Source of the DNA: Bacteroidia bacterium
GTDB taxonomy: Bacteria; Bacteroidota; Bacteroidia; Bacteroidales; Azobacteroidaceae
DNA length: 7,991 bases
Reading direction: 5' to 3'
Assembly: GCA_025996695.1 (NCBI GenBank)
Contig: BNTP01000100.1
Coordinates: forward strand, 1 to 7,991
Part shown: positions 1 through 6,741 of the stretch, in pieces
Layout of the letters: every line of letters starts with the position of its first letter
Numbering within the stretch: the stretch's first letter is position 1
Notes under the pieces: model-generated
The model's database searches: none
What the model was told of the DNA's origin: nothing
What the model saw: the letters and a program-made list of their open reading frames with translations, nothing else
Program-made: the position numbers and the translations under genes

Positions 1-2
1 CC

Positions 3-1205
3 AATTACGTTCCTCTTGCCACGACTAAGCCGCTAAGGCCTGTCACCGGTACCGGTGATAATGACGCTCTTGTAGGTGCCGCCGGCTACGGGTATGCTGC
101 GGGTAATCACCAGCATCCCTCGCAGGTGTCAACGGTGCTTACCGGCGGTAGCACGACGTTAGCGCCATCGGTAAAGGTTGTGGCTGACTCTATCGCCGTG
201 AAGCTGAACCGAACGAGCAAGTTTGCTTTGACGAGCGATGTGCCGGTGGCTGCTACCAATCTTGATGCGGCGACGTTTGCCACGGCGCTGGCAAATTCGG
301 GCGTGGCAGCGAACACGTATGGAACAAATGCAACAGCGGCATTGACTCCTGCCATGAATGAAACGTTTTCTGTTCCGGGCTTCGCTGTGGATGCGAAAGG
401 TCGCATCACTTCTGCTACCATGCATACGGTGAGAATGCCTAATTCGGTGGCGACGTCGATACTGTCCGGCACAATCGCGGATGCGAATTTGGTAGACAAG
501 GGCACGGCAGGAAACTACGGTCCAACCGCGAATGCTACGCTGGCGTATAGTGGAACGTTTTTAGTGCCCTATATTACGACCGACGCTAAAGGGCGCGTAA
601 CGGCAGAGGCAACTCGCACGATGACGATGCCGGGAGCGCCTACGACGGCGCAATCGCTGGTTACGGCAGGGACGATTACGGTGAGCGGAACCGCGACGGC
701 GACGGTGGGAGGTATCACGACGACAACTGCGCCTACGTACACCAGCGGTGGGAATGTGACGGTAACCGCGACGGTGCCATTAGCGACATCGACGGCTGCG
801 GGCGCAATAACACCGGCAATGTGGGATATTCTTGAGGGCATGACACCCGCTGGGAAAAGTTATACTGACGCCTTTTGCGTTACAAAATACGGTACCGGAG
901 CCCACATGTTTACGAATAGATCGTGCTACAAAGAAAGCCCCTCAAATGGAGGTTCGTCTCATGCATCGTATTGCCTGGGCAACCGCATGATGGTGGCAGG
1001 GTTGTATGAGTATAAAGCACTGGCGTCGGCTGGAAAGCTAACAGCGTCACGGAAATATGCATTAAACGAAACTAACGATGCTACGGGAAGCACTCTAACT
1101 ACTAGCGGCTCTATGGCGATTGAAGCTACTGGGCCGAGTAATGGGACTTTAACTACGAATGGTAACTCGCAGGACGCTCATTCCGTTATATGTGTGGGAT
1201 TTTAG
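3..1205 (+). CDS. Phage-tail-fibre-like repeat protein with four-Cys C-terminal domain (5' end outside window)
   Basis: The frame is open from the window edge (400 codons visible, stop TAG at 1203-1205), so the GTG at 126 is internal and not the start. Near the left edge (about nt 84-125) is AAGNHQHPSQ, the H-x-H type motif seen in phage tail fibres. Two beta-rich repeats follow, each with a TYG/NYG turn, a (V/T)DAKGR(I/V)T core and a T(V/M)xMP end (nt 294-440 and 495-632). Next comes a G/T/V-rich strand region (AGTITVSGTATAT, about nt 666-790). The last 110 residues form a separate domain with cysteines encoded at 876, 924, 972 and 1191 and the pattern FCVTKYGT...SCY...YC...ICVGF. The same architecture occurs in the minus-strand gene at the right edge. 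Family knowledge suggests a trimeric fibre or adhesin whose C-terminal head binds a ligand; the head resembles C-type-lectin-like or DUF1566-type tips only loosely. Ligand and location are unknown. The coding sequence looks richer in G+C than the central genes. Confidence 0.8.
   Translation, partial: NYVPLATTKPLRPVTGTGDNDALVGAAGYGYAAGNHQHPSQVSTVLTGGSTTLAPSVKVVADSIAVKLNRTSKFALTSDVPVAATNLDAATFATALANSGVAANTYGTNATAALTPAMNETFSVPGFAVDAKGRITSATMHTVRMPNSVATSILSGTIADANLVDKGTAGNYGPTANATLAYSGTFLVPYITTDAKGRVTAEATRTMTMPGAPTTAQSLVTAGTITVSGTATATVGGITTTTAPTYTSGGNVTVTATVPLATSTAAGAITPAMWDILEGMTPAGKSYTDAFCVTKYGTGAHMFTNRSCYKESPSNGGSSHASYCLGNRMMVAGLYEYKALASAGKLTASRKYALNETNDATGSTLTTSGSMAIEATGPSNGTLTTNGNSQDAHSVICVGF
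294..632 (+). repeat. Two degenerate tail-fibre peptide repeats
   Basis: Two copies of a roughly 46-49 residue unit lie in the left fibre gene: nt 294-440 (NSGVAANTYGT ... FAVDAKGRITSATMHTVRMP) and nt 495-632 (DKGTAGNYGPT ... ITTDAKGRVTAEATRTMTMP). They share G-(N/T)-Y-G, DAKGR-(I/V)-T and the closing MP. A third relative sits in the right-hand gene (SYGPT ... FTVDAKGRLTYATSHTVTLP). Units of this kind are widespread in phage and bacterial fibre shafts. The repetition is at protein level; the DNA copies are diverged. Confidence 0.7.
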
Positions 1206-1248
1206 TAGATATAGATCCACGATTCAATGCTGCCCCACCTTATCGGAT

Positions 1249-1271
1249 AAAAAAACAAGGCTCTGCCTTGT
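1249..1271 (-). terminator. Stem-loop H1 (left copy), terminator-like for minus-strand transcripts
   Basis: A perfect 7-bp stem ACAAGGC/GCCTTGT (1255-1261 and 1265-1271) encloses the loop TCT. Read on the minus strand, the stem runs directly into a T tract (complement of A 1249-1254), the form of an intrinsic terminator. It lies about 160 nt beyond the stop of the transferase gene and could end that transcript. It is also the first stem-loop of the 3' flank shared with the right-hand fibre gene. Confidence 0.55.
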
Positions 1272-1294
1272 GGAAAGGGACTTCACGTCCAAAA

Positions 1295-1324
1295 CGATAG
1301 GGGTCTTTCGGCAAGATCCTATCG
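1295..1324 (+). other. Stem-loop H2 (left copy), CGATAGGGGT type
   Basis: CGATAGG (1295-1301) pairs with CCTATCG (1318-1324). The stem continues through a bulged G, a G-T wobble and four more pairs (TCTT/AAGA) to the loop TCGGC. No T-run follows, so it is not a simple terminator; an A-rich tract (AGAAAAAAA, about 1327-1336) comes next. The same opening sequence CGATAGGGGT heads a stronger hairpin at the matching place behind the right-hand fibre gene. Function unknown; it could act as RNA structure or as a DNA cruciform. Confidence 0.5.
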
Positions 1325-1360
1325 AATAGAAAAAAAGGTCTATGCATGATAATTTAAATA

Positions 1361-1444
1361 AGCACTGATTCATTATGAAGTGCACCCCAAAAAGTTTCTG
1401 TCTAATTTGTAGGGGTCGGCTTCATGAGAATCAGTGTTTTTTTT
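1361..1444 (+). terminator. Rho-independent terminator H3 (left copy) with an enlarged loop
   Basis: CACTGATTC (1363-1371) pairs perfectly with GAATCAGTG (1428-1436). A G-T wobble and an A-T pair extend it outward, and eight T (1437-1444) follow, giving a plus-strand terminator for the left fibre gene. Its 56-base 'loop' carries further inverted sequence: ATGAAG/CTTCAT (1375-1380 with 1420-1425) and ACCCC/GGGGT (1384-1388 with 1412-1416). The related terminator behind the right-hand fibre gene has a loop of only five bases, so this copy looks expanded by insertion. The right arm and T-tract overlap the last codons of the opposite-strand transferase gene. Confidence 0.65.
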
Positions 1445-2528
1445 CTCTGTGCCGCGCACGGCAATTTACTTGGTGGCACAAAATAAAAAATGCCACACAC
1501 ACGATGATTGTGAAAATTGACAGGGCAACGCCAATTTTTAGCTTTCGGAGCGACCAGCCCAAGATAACAAATCCAACATTCACGCCCATCAAAAGGAAAG
1601 TGACTTGTTTGTGCGACAGTTGGCAACTCAGCAAGAGGTGATGCACATGTTTTTTATCCGCTTTAAACGGCGATTTGCCTTGCTTCAGCCGCGTCATGAC
1701 CACCCGAACCACGTCGCATAGCGGTATGGCCAGCAGACAGAGAGCGAAAACCGGTGCCGATTTCATCAAGAGAAACGTACTTGATCCCAATTCGTCGTAG
1801 GCATTCATTTCACAAAATTTCACCACAAAAATATAGATAATATATCCCAGCAACAACGAGCCGGAATCGCCCATGAAGATTTTTTTCTTGCCACCATATA
1901 CATTGTAAAGAAAGAAAATCGCCAACGCACCAACTAAAGTGTATGCCATCATAGACAAGGGAATTGTTTCCGCCCATTGAAAATAAACGGCAAAAGTCAT
2001 GCAAATCACCATTCCTAAACCGGCAGCCAATCCGTCGACCCCGTCTATGAGGTTAATCGCATTGATGATAAATATGAAAATGAAGAAAGAAAAGAAATAA
2101 CTCACCCAATCCGAAATTTCGCCAACGCCCCAAAAATCATGAAAATGCGTGAATCGCACATTGGCGCCAACGATGAGCAAAACCCCAACCAATAATTCGC
2201 CCACAAGTTTTGTCTTGCTCGAAAACTCAGCCATATCATCGTAAAATCCTACCAACCACATCACACACAGTCCTACAATGATAAACTTTTCCTTAAAATC
2301 CAAATTATACATTGAAAAAAGAAAATAAGCTATCATGAAAGAAAAAAATATCGCCAGCCCGCCAATATTGGGAACAGCTCCTTGATGTGAGGTTCGAGTA
2401 TTGGTGCGCGCTATGAGGTTGTGCTTTTTTGCGGTGGACACAATATAAGGCATCAAAATGGCTCCGACTATAAATGATAACAGCCCAAGCAAAAACGGAT
2501 ATTGTGCCAATGTTGAATGAATTCCCAT
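1431..2528 (-). CDS. WecA/TagO-like polyprenyl-phosphate HexNAc-1-phosphate transferase (MraY family)
   Basis: The product is a 365-residue integral membrane protein with about ten or eleven hydrophobic helices. Hallmarks of the family are visible: the DD pair at D97-D98 in GFYDDMAEF, NLIDGVDGLAAG (159-170), FMGDSGS (218-224) and the cytoplasmic KKHVHHLLL motif (H294, H296, H297). The HVHHLLL form and the length favour the WecA/TagO branch over MraY itself. By family knowledge such enzymes transfer a sugar-1-phosphate from a UDP-sugar to undecaprenyl phosphate at the inner membrane, starting O-antigen, capsule or other surface glycans; the exact sugar cannot be read here. I chose ATG 2528 over the in-frame TTG 2549, because the TTG lies at or before the expected start of transcription from the promoter at 2551-2581. 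The basic tail RARHREKKH is partly encoded by the neighbour's terminator T-tract. The gene faces away from the downstream genes and seems monocistronic. Confidence 0.88.
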   Translation of the reverse strand: MGIHSTLAQYPFLLGLLSFIVGAILMPYIVSTAKKHNLIARTNTRTSHQGAVPNIGGLAIFFSFMIAYFLFSMYNLDFKEKFIIVGLCVMWLVGFYDDMAEFSSKTKLVGELLVGVLLIVGANVRFTHFHDFWGVGEISDWVSYFFSFFIFIFIINAINLIDGVDGLAAGLGMVICMTFAVYFQWAETIPLSMMAYTLVGALAIFFLYNVYGGKKKIFMGDSGSLLLGYIIYIFVVKFCEMNAYDELGSSTFLLMKSAPVFALCLLAIPLCDVVRVVMTRLKQGKSPFKADKKHVHHLLLSCQLSHKQVTFLLMGVNVGFVILGWSLRKLKIGVALSIFTIIVCVAFFILCHQVNCRARHREKKH

Positions 2529-2550
2529 CAAATTTATTTTAAATAACAAT

Positions 2551-2581
2551 CAAAGGTACAACATCTTTTTCAAATGAGCAA
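2551..2581 (-). promoter_or_regulatory. Bacteroidota-type promoter for the transferase gene
   Basis: On the minus strand TACCTTTG (complement of 2551-2558) is preceded by TTG (complement of 2579-2581) at a 20-nt spacing, matching the Bacteroidota -33/-7 consensus TTTG-N19-21-TAnnTTTG. Transcription would begin near 2544-2548, leaving an A/T-rich leader of about 16-20 nt before ATG 2528. No Shine-Dalgarno sequence is evident, as usual in this phylum. Confidence 0.7.
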
Positions 2582-2609
2582 GTTTTTCAAAAAAAATCGC
2601 GATATTATC

Positions 2610-2640
2610 TTTGTCAGTATAAAAAAATGTTGTATCTTTG
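2610..2640 (+). promoter_or_regulatory. Bacteroidota-type promoter P1 upstream of the Rpn-like gene
   Basis: TTTG (2610-2613), 19 nt, then TATCTTTG (2633-2640) is an exact match to the phylum consensus. It points toward the gene starting at 2772 and would give a leader of about 125 nt. That leader includes a small palindrome, TTTGC-A-GCAAA (2648-2658), and the second promoter. Confidence 0.7.
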
Positions 2641-2702
2641 CGGAAACTTTGCAGCAAATGCAGGCTGTTTTATGCAAACACGAAAAATAGTTGCAAAAAA
2701 TA

Positions 2703-2733
2703 TTGCATTGTTCAAAATAATGGTTTACCTTTG
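2703..2733 (+). promoter_or_regulatory. Bacteroidota-type promoter P2 upstream of the Rpn-like gene
   Basis: TTG (2703-2705), 20 nt, then TACCTTTG (2726-2733). Both plus-strand promoters continue with CGG after the -7 box. Transcription would start near 2738-2742, about 30 nt before ATG 2772. It is the closer and more conventional promoter for the gene. Confidence 0.65.
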
Positions 2734-2771
2734 CGGTATGGAAGCGCGATAAACCAAAACATTATAATTAT

Positions 2772-3404
2772 ATGACGAAGAAAAATTTAGGACGTTTCAT
2801 GGACCTGACAACAGATTTTGGGTTCAAAACAGTTTTTAGCGAGAAAAACGAAGAGTTGTTGCTCAGTTTTTTGAATGGGATTTTTGAGGGTCGGAAAGTG
2901 ATTGTTAAAATCAACCATCTACGGCTCAAGCAGTTGGGTAACAGCCCCGAAGATCGCGATGCGATATTTGATTTGTATTGTACAGATGAGGACGACAACC
3001 ATTATATTGTGGAGATGCAAGTGGCTCAACAGAAGAACTTTATGGATAGATGTCTGTATTATGCAGCGATTCAAGGCAAGATATTTGATGAATTATTTGC
3101 AATAACAGAGTTAAACAAATTAAATACGAAAGATATGGAAACGTATGTATTAAGTGAGAAAAGGCGGTATGACTACCAGTTGACGGTGGACTATGCCGAG
3201 GAAAAAGGGCTGAAAAAAGGGCTGGAACAAGGTTTGATAGAAGGCGAAAAGAAAGGCCGGATAGCTGGTCGGATGGAAGGCAGACATGAAGGTAGACAAG
3301 AAGGCATCCTTTTCATTGCAAAGCAGATGAAAGGCAAGGGAGTTTCTTTAGAGTTCATTGTGTCCACAACCGGGCTTACTTCCGAACAGTTGAAAGGTAT
3401 TTAG
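2772..3404 (+). CDS. Rpn family PD-(D/E)XK nuclease / putative transposase, internally shortened
   Basis: The 210-residue protein opens with MDLTTDFGFKTVFS and LLLSFLNGIF, the usual start of Rpn/PD-(D/E)XK transposase-like proteins. Nuclease residues are visible as D67 in AIFDLYC and E81/Q83 in IVEMQV. YYAAIQ (97-101) is then followed at once by GKIFDELFAITELNKLN, which in full-length relatives comes roughly 90-100 residues later; family members are usually near 290-310 residues. The C-terminus has the typical charged Gly-repeat tail (EKGLKKGLEQGLIEG... to EGRQEG, about 144-178), then a short helical end (SLEFIVSTTGLTSEQLKGI). Relatives are linked to DNA cleavage and RecA-independent recombination. 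Loss of the central segment leaves the metal-binding residues but probably disturbs the fold, so activity is doubtful. ATG 2772 fits the start of family homology and promoter P2. The GH3 gene follows after 73 nt and may be co-transcribed. Confidence 0.8.
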   Translation: MTKKNLGRFMDLTTDFGFKTVFSEKNEELLLSFLNGIFEGRKVIVKINHLRLKQLGNSPEDRDAIFDLYCTDEDDNHYIVEMQVAQQKNFMDRCLYYAAIQGKIFDELFAITELNKLNTKDMETYVLSEKRRYDYQLTVDYAEEKGLKKGLEQGLIEGEKKGRIAGRMEGRHEGRQEGILFIAKQMKGKGVSLEFIVSTTGLTSEQLKGI

Positions 3405-3477
3405 TGAAAAAGCGAAACGAGCAGAACAGGTACTTGTGCAAAATAATAACTTAGTCCTTAAAAAATGTTCATGAAAC

Positions 3478-6465
3478 ATGACACATACTAAATTGTTGGA
3501 GAGATTGCTAATCGCTTGTTTATTGATCATTGGCAATGGCACATTGCTCGTTGCCCAGCCAACGCTATATAAGCAGGTTGACAAGACGAAAATGAATCAC
3601 TGGGTGGATTCGATTTTCAACAAGATGACGGCGGACGAGCGCATTGGTCAACTGTTTATTTATACTGTCGACCCTGCTCCGGCATCTCGTGCAGCCGTTC
3701 TCGCTCACATCAAAGGGCAAAAAATCGGCGGATTGCTGTTTTCCAAAGGCAGCGTCAAAGATCAGGCCGAAAGCATTAATCAGTATCAAAAAGCAAGCAC
3801 CGTGCCGTTGTTTATAACCTCAGACGCCGAATGGGGGCTATCCATGCGCTTGGCAAATACGCCGCTTTTCCCGCGAAACATGATGTTAGGGGCTATTCAA
3901 GACAATGATTTAATTCGTCTGTATGGCGAAGAAATGGGGCGCGAATGTCAAGAAATGGGCATCCAAATAAATTTTTCCCCCGATTTGGACGTGAATGTCA
4001 ACCCTGCAAATCCCGTGATTGGCAATCGTTCGTTTGGCGAAAATCCGCAGGACGTAGCCGAAAAAGGATTGGCTTATGCCAAAGGATTAGAAAGCAAACA
4101 CGTGATTTCCGTTGCCAAACATTTTCCGGGACATGGCGACACGAATACCGATTCGCACGCCGCTTTGCCTGTCATCAATCACGACCGTAAACATTTGGAT
4201 GACACGGAGTTATATCCTTTTAAGCAGTATATTGCCGGTGGCTATTCCGGCGTGATGGTTGGGCATTTGTCGATACCGGCGCTGGACGAAACATCCGGTT
4301 TGCCGGCATCTCTTTCGCCAAAAATTATTCGCGAACTTCTAAAAGATGAATTAGGTTTTGAAGGTATTGTGCTTACCGATGCGCTGGAAATGAAAGGCGC
4401 CGGACGCGCCGGAAGTGCCTGCGTGGAAGCTCTCGCGGCCGGAAATGACCTGTTATTAGGGCACACAAAAGTGGCAGAAGAAATAGCGGCCATCAAAAAA
4501 GCGTTGAAAGACAGCACGCTCAACCAAAGTGATTTGGATGCCAAATGCTTGAAAATTTTGCGCTACAAATATATCACAGGACTTAATCGGTTGAAACCCA
4601 TCGACTTAAAGGGACTAAGCAAGCGGCTTAATTCGACTTATGCTGATTGGTTGATTCAAAAACTGAATGAAGAAGCCATCACGCTGTTGAAAAATAACGA
4701 CGAGGCGATTCCGCTCAATCAATTGGCTAAGAGGAAGATAGCGGTTGTGTCTTTTGGCGAATCCGGACGAACGGATTTTCAAAACACGATGGCTCTTTAC
4801 GATAAGTTCGACTTTCTGCAATTCCCGACCGGTACAGAAAATGCAGCCGTGTCTGCCAAATTGAAAAATTACGATGTGGTGGTGGCTGCGATTCATTCTG
4901 CAAAGTCAGATTACGTGTCGGCGGCGTTAGAAGCATTGACGCAGGCGAAAAAAGAGGTGCATCTCTGCTTTTTTATTTCACCTTACACGCTGCCGAAATA
5001 TAAACAAAGTATTGTGAACGCCCAATCGGTGACGCTGGCTTACGAAAACACACCTCACGCTCAAAAGGCTGCGGCAGAGGTTATTATGGGCGGACTCCCT
5101 GCCAAAGGCAAATTGCCGGTAAGCATCAACGGGCTGTATGACTACCACGACGGGCTCACAACGGAAAAGACGCGCTTGTCTTACCAGTATCCGATGGAAG
5201 TGAATATGTCACAACGCAAATTGGATGCCATTGCGGACATCGTGAAAGAGGGGCTTGACAAAAAAGCTTTCCCCGGTTGTCAGGTGCTAATTGCCAAAAA
5301 TGGCGTCGTGATTTATAATCAGTCGTTTGGTTATTTCGATTATGCGCAAACGCATCCTGTAGAAACTACGGATATTTACGATTTGGCGTCTGTGACGAAA
5401 GCGACTGCCACTTTGGCGGCGGTGATCAAGTTGGTGGACACCGGAAAATTGGGTTTGCAAGACAAGCTGAGTAAGCACGTGCCGGGCATTCGTGGGTCGA
5501 ACAAGGCGGGTATAACCGTGCGAGAGGCACTGTTTCACCAATCAGGTCTGCCGGCGTTCTATCCCTTTTATCAAACACTTATAGACCCTGAAAGCTATTC
5601 GGGGTCTCTTTTTTCCGACAAACGCGACTTAGTTCATCGCGTCCATTACGACAACAAAACCTACGCCCGCACGGACTATCAATTTTTTCCACATTTGGTG
5701 TCCAAAACACCCCAAAAAGGCATCAGAAAGCAGGCGGCGGCGGATTTTTACGTGGCCGACGATATGAACGAACGCGTTGTAGCGGCGATTGCCACCGACG
5801 TGAAGTTGCGCAAAAACAAAAATTATCGGTACAGCGATTTGAATTTTATCCTGTTGAAAGAAGCCGTCGAAAACATCACGGGGCAACCGTTGGATAAATA
5901 CACGGAAGAAAATATTTTTGCGAATCTTGGGGCTGCGACGACCGGATTTTTGCCGTTAAAAAAGTTCGACCGCCTCACAATCGCCCCCACTGAAAATGAC
6001 GAATTTTGGCGCAATCAATTACTGATTGGCTATCCGTCGGACGAAACGGCCGCCATTCTGGGAGGTGTGTCAGGCAATGCAGGACTTTTTTCCAACGCCA
6101 ACGACTTAGCCAAATTGTTGCAACTCTACCTCAACAGCGGCACCTATGGCGGCGAACGCTATTTTTCCGAAAAAACGACACGCTTATTCACCAACAGCAA
6201 AAGCCCAAGCAGTCGGCGCGGCTTAGGCTTCGACAAACCCGACAAGGCCGCCCGCACGCCGAGCAAAGTCGTCAGTAAGCTTTCCCCCGCTGGTGTGTAC
6301 GGTCACGTCGGCTACACCGGCACCTGTTTTTGGGTAGACCCCGACAATCAATTGATTTACATATTCTTGACCAACCGCATCTATCCCTCGCGTATCAATT
6401 CCAAACTTTCTGAGCTTAATATTCGCGCGCGTATGCAAGATGCTATTTATGAAGCCTTGCGGTAA
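3478..6465 (+). CDS. Secreted GH3 glycosidase (NagZ-like) fused to a serine beta-lactamase-family domain
   Basis: The 995-residue protein starts with a signal peptide (hydrophobic LLIACLLIIG core, likely cut near LLVAQ, residue 27; no lipobox Cys), so it should act in the periplasm. Residues about 40-370 form the GH3 barrel: KHFPGHGD (214-221), the catalytic dyad D225-S-H227 typical of NagZ-type beta-N-acetylglucosaminidases, and the nucleophile D301 in LTDALEMKG. Residues about 390-555 resemble the GH3 C-terminal domain. From about 575 on lies a class C beta-lactamase/DD-peptidase-like domain with SVTK (S638, K641), YSD (785-787) and HVGYTGT (943-949) in place of the KTG box. Such fusions are common in Bacteroidota. 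The expected role is peptidoglycan turnover: release of GlcNAc from muropeptides plus an esterase or peptidase activity not yet assignable. All catalytic residues I can check are present. ATG 3478 is the only start that includes the signal peptide. No strong promoter is visible in the 73-nt gap, so read-through from the Rpn-like gene is plausible. Confidence 0.9.
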   Translation: MTHTKLLERLLIACLLIIGNGTLLVAQPTLYKQVDKTKMNHWVDSIFNKMTADERIGQLFIYTVDPAPASRAAVLAHIKGQKIGGLLFSKGSVKDQAESINQYQKASTVPLFITSDAEWGLSMRLANTPLFPRNMMLGAIQDNDLIRLYGEEMGRECQEMGIQINFSPDLDVNVNPANPVIGNRSFGENPQDVAEKGLAYAKGLESKHVISVAKHFPGHGDTNTDSHAALPVINHDRKHLDDTELYPFKQYIAGGYSGVMVGHLSIPALDETSGLPASLSPKIIRELLKDELGFEGIVLTDALEMKGAGRAGSACVEALAAGNDLLLGHTKVAEEIAAIKKALKDSTLNQSDLDAKCLKILRYKYITGLNRLKPIDLKGLSKRLNSTYADWLIQKLNEEAITLLKNNDEAIPLNQLAKRKIAVVSFGESGRTDFQNTMALYDKFDFLQFPTGTENAAVSAKLKNYDVVVAAIHSAKSDYVSAALEALTQAKKEVHLCFFISPYTLPKYKQSIVNAQSVTLAYENTPHAQKAAAEVIMGGLPAKGKLPVSINGLYDYHDGLTTEKTRLSYQYPMEVNMSQRKLDAIADIVKEGLDKKAFPGCQVLIAKNGVVIYNQSFGYFDYAQTHPVETTDIYDLASVTKATATLAAVIKLVDTGKLGLQDKLSKHVPGIRGSNKAGITVREALFHQSGLPAFYPFYQTLIDPESYSGSLFSDKRDLVHRVHYDNKTYARTDYQFFPHLVSKTPQKGIRKQAAADFYVADDMNERVVAAIATDVKLRKNKNYRYSDLNFILLKEAVENITGQPLDKYTEENIFANLGAATTGFLPLKKFDRLTIAPTENDEFWRNQLLIGYPSDETAAILGGVSGNAGLFSNANDLAKLLQLYLNSGTYGGERYFSEKTTRLFTNSKSPSSRRGLGFDKPDKAARTPSKVVSKLSPAGVYGHVGYTGTCFWVDPDNQLIYIFLTNRIYPSRINSKLSELNIRARMQDAIYEALR

Positions 6466-6552
6466 AAGTCGAACTGATTATCGCTAAGTATTAGGACGAA
6501 GAAATAAAGACGATGTCGCCAACATCCATGCGGTACAGTTCTTCTATTTATC

Positions 6553-6586
6553 AAAAAAAAGCACTGACTCCCGATGAGTCAGTGCT
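6553..6586 (-). terminator. Rho-independent terminator H3 (right copy)
   Basis: An 11-bp perfect stem AGCACTGACTC/GAGTCAGTGCT (6560-6570 with 6576-6586) has a five-base loop. On the minus strand it is followed by eight T (complement of 6553-6560, the first shared with the stem). It ends leftward transcription from the right-hand fibre gene. No T-run follows on the plus strand, so it is not a good terminator for the GH3 gene. It is the counterpart of the terminator at 1361-1444. Confidence 0.8.
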
Positions 6587-6626
6587 CCCTTCTTCAATAG
6601 TTACGGTTTATTTTTTTTCTCATCCT

Positions 6627-6655
6627 GATAGGGGTTTCCCGAGGAAACCCCTATC
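6627..6655 (-). other. Stem-loop H2 (right copy), perfect 13-bp inverted repeat
   Basis: GATAGGGGTTTCC (6627-6639) and GGAAACCCCTATC (6643-6655) form a perfect 13-bp stem with a three-base loop. On the minus strand, sense for the right-hand fibre gene, it begins CGATAGGGGT, as does the left copy, and is followed by a GAGAAAAAAAA tract. There is no T-run after the stem on that strand, so termination is not its obvious job. Confidence 0.6.
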
Positions 6656-6680
6656 GGTTAAGGACACAAAGCCATACAAA

Positions 6681-6696
6681 CAAGACGAGAGTCTTG
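6681..6696 (-). other. Stem-loop H1 (right copy)
   Basis: CAAGAC (6681-6686) pairs with GTCTTG (6691-6696) around a four-base loop. On the minus strand it reads CAAGACTCTCGTCTTG and matches the left copy CAAGGCTCTGCCTTG, with one base pair swapped on both sides of the stem. It lies about 45 nt after the stop of the right-hand fibre gene; the left copy lies about 50 nt after its stop. Confidence 0.5.
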
Positions 6697-6741
6697 GTTT
6701 CGCGTAGCATATGATGTTTAGTGTCGACTCACTGATTGATT

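Noticed and set aside
126..128. GTG 126 as the start of the left fibre gene
   Set aside because: The frame is open to the window edge, and the upstream residues (GYAAGNHQHPSQ) match the paralogue at the other end, so the start lies outside.
1041..1205. C-terminal variable region of a diversity-generating retroelement
   Set aside because: The S/T/N-rich tip and the C-terminal position are suggestive. However, no reverse transcriptase or template repeat is in the window, and the two fibre tips do not share the near-identical DNA (apart from adenine positions) expected of variable regions copied from one template.
1206..1350. Integron attC-like recombination site
   Set aside because: Inverted repeats behind an ORF resemble cassette sites, but I find no paired RYYYAAC/GTTRRRY core boxes and no integrase gene.
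1375..1641. 88-codon plus-strand ORF
   Set aside because: It lies within the terminator and antisense to the well-supported transferase gene; composition is that of a shadow frame.
3465..3479. Near-palindrome ATGTTCATGAAACAT at the GH3 start codon
   Set aside because: Short, imperfect and A/T-rich; a hairpin or operator here cannot be distinguished from chance.
6466..6552. Intrinsic terminator for the GH3 gene
   Set aside because: No stem followed by T-run is visible on the plus strand in this gap; the nearby 11-bp hairpin has its T-run on the minus strand only.
6513..6707. 64-codon plus-strand ORF after the GH3 gene
   Set aside because: It runs through the H3 and H2 hairpins and the A/T tracts, has no family resemblance, and is explained by the structured flank of the opposite-strand gene.
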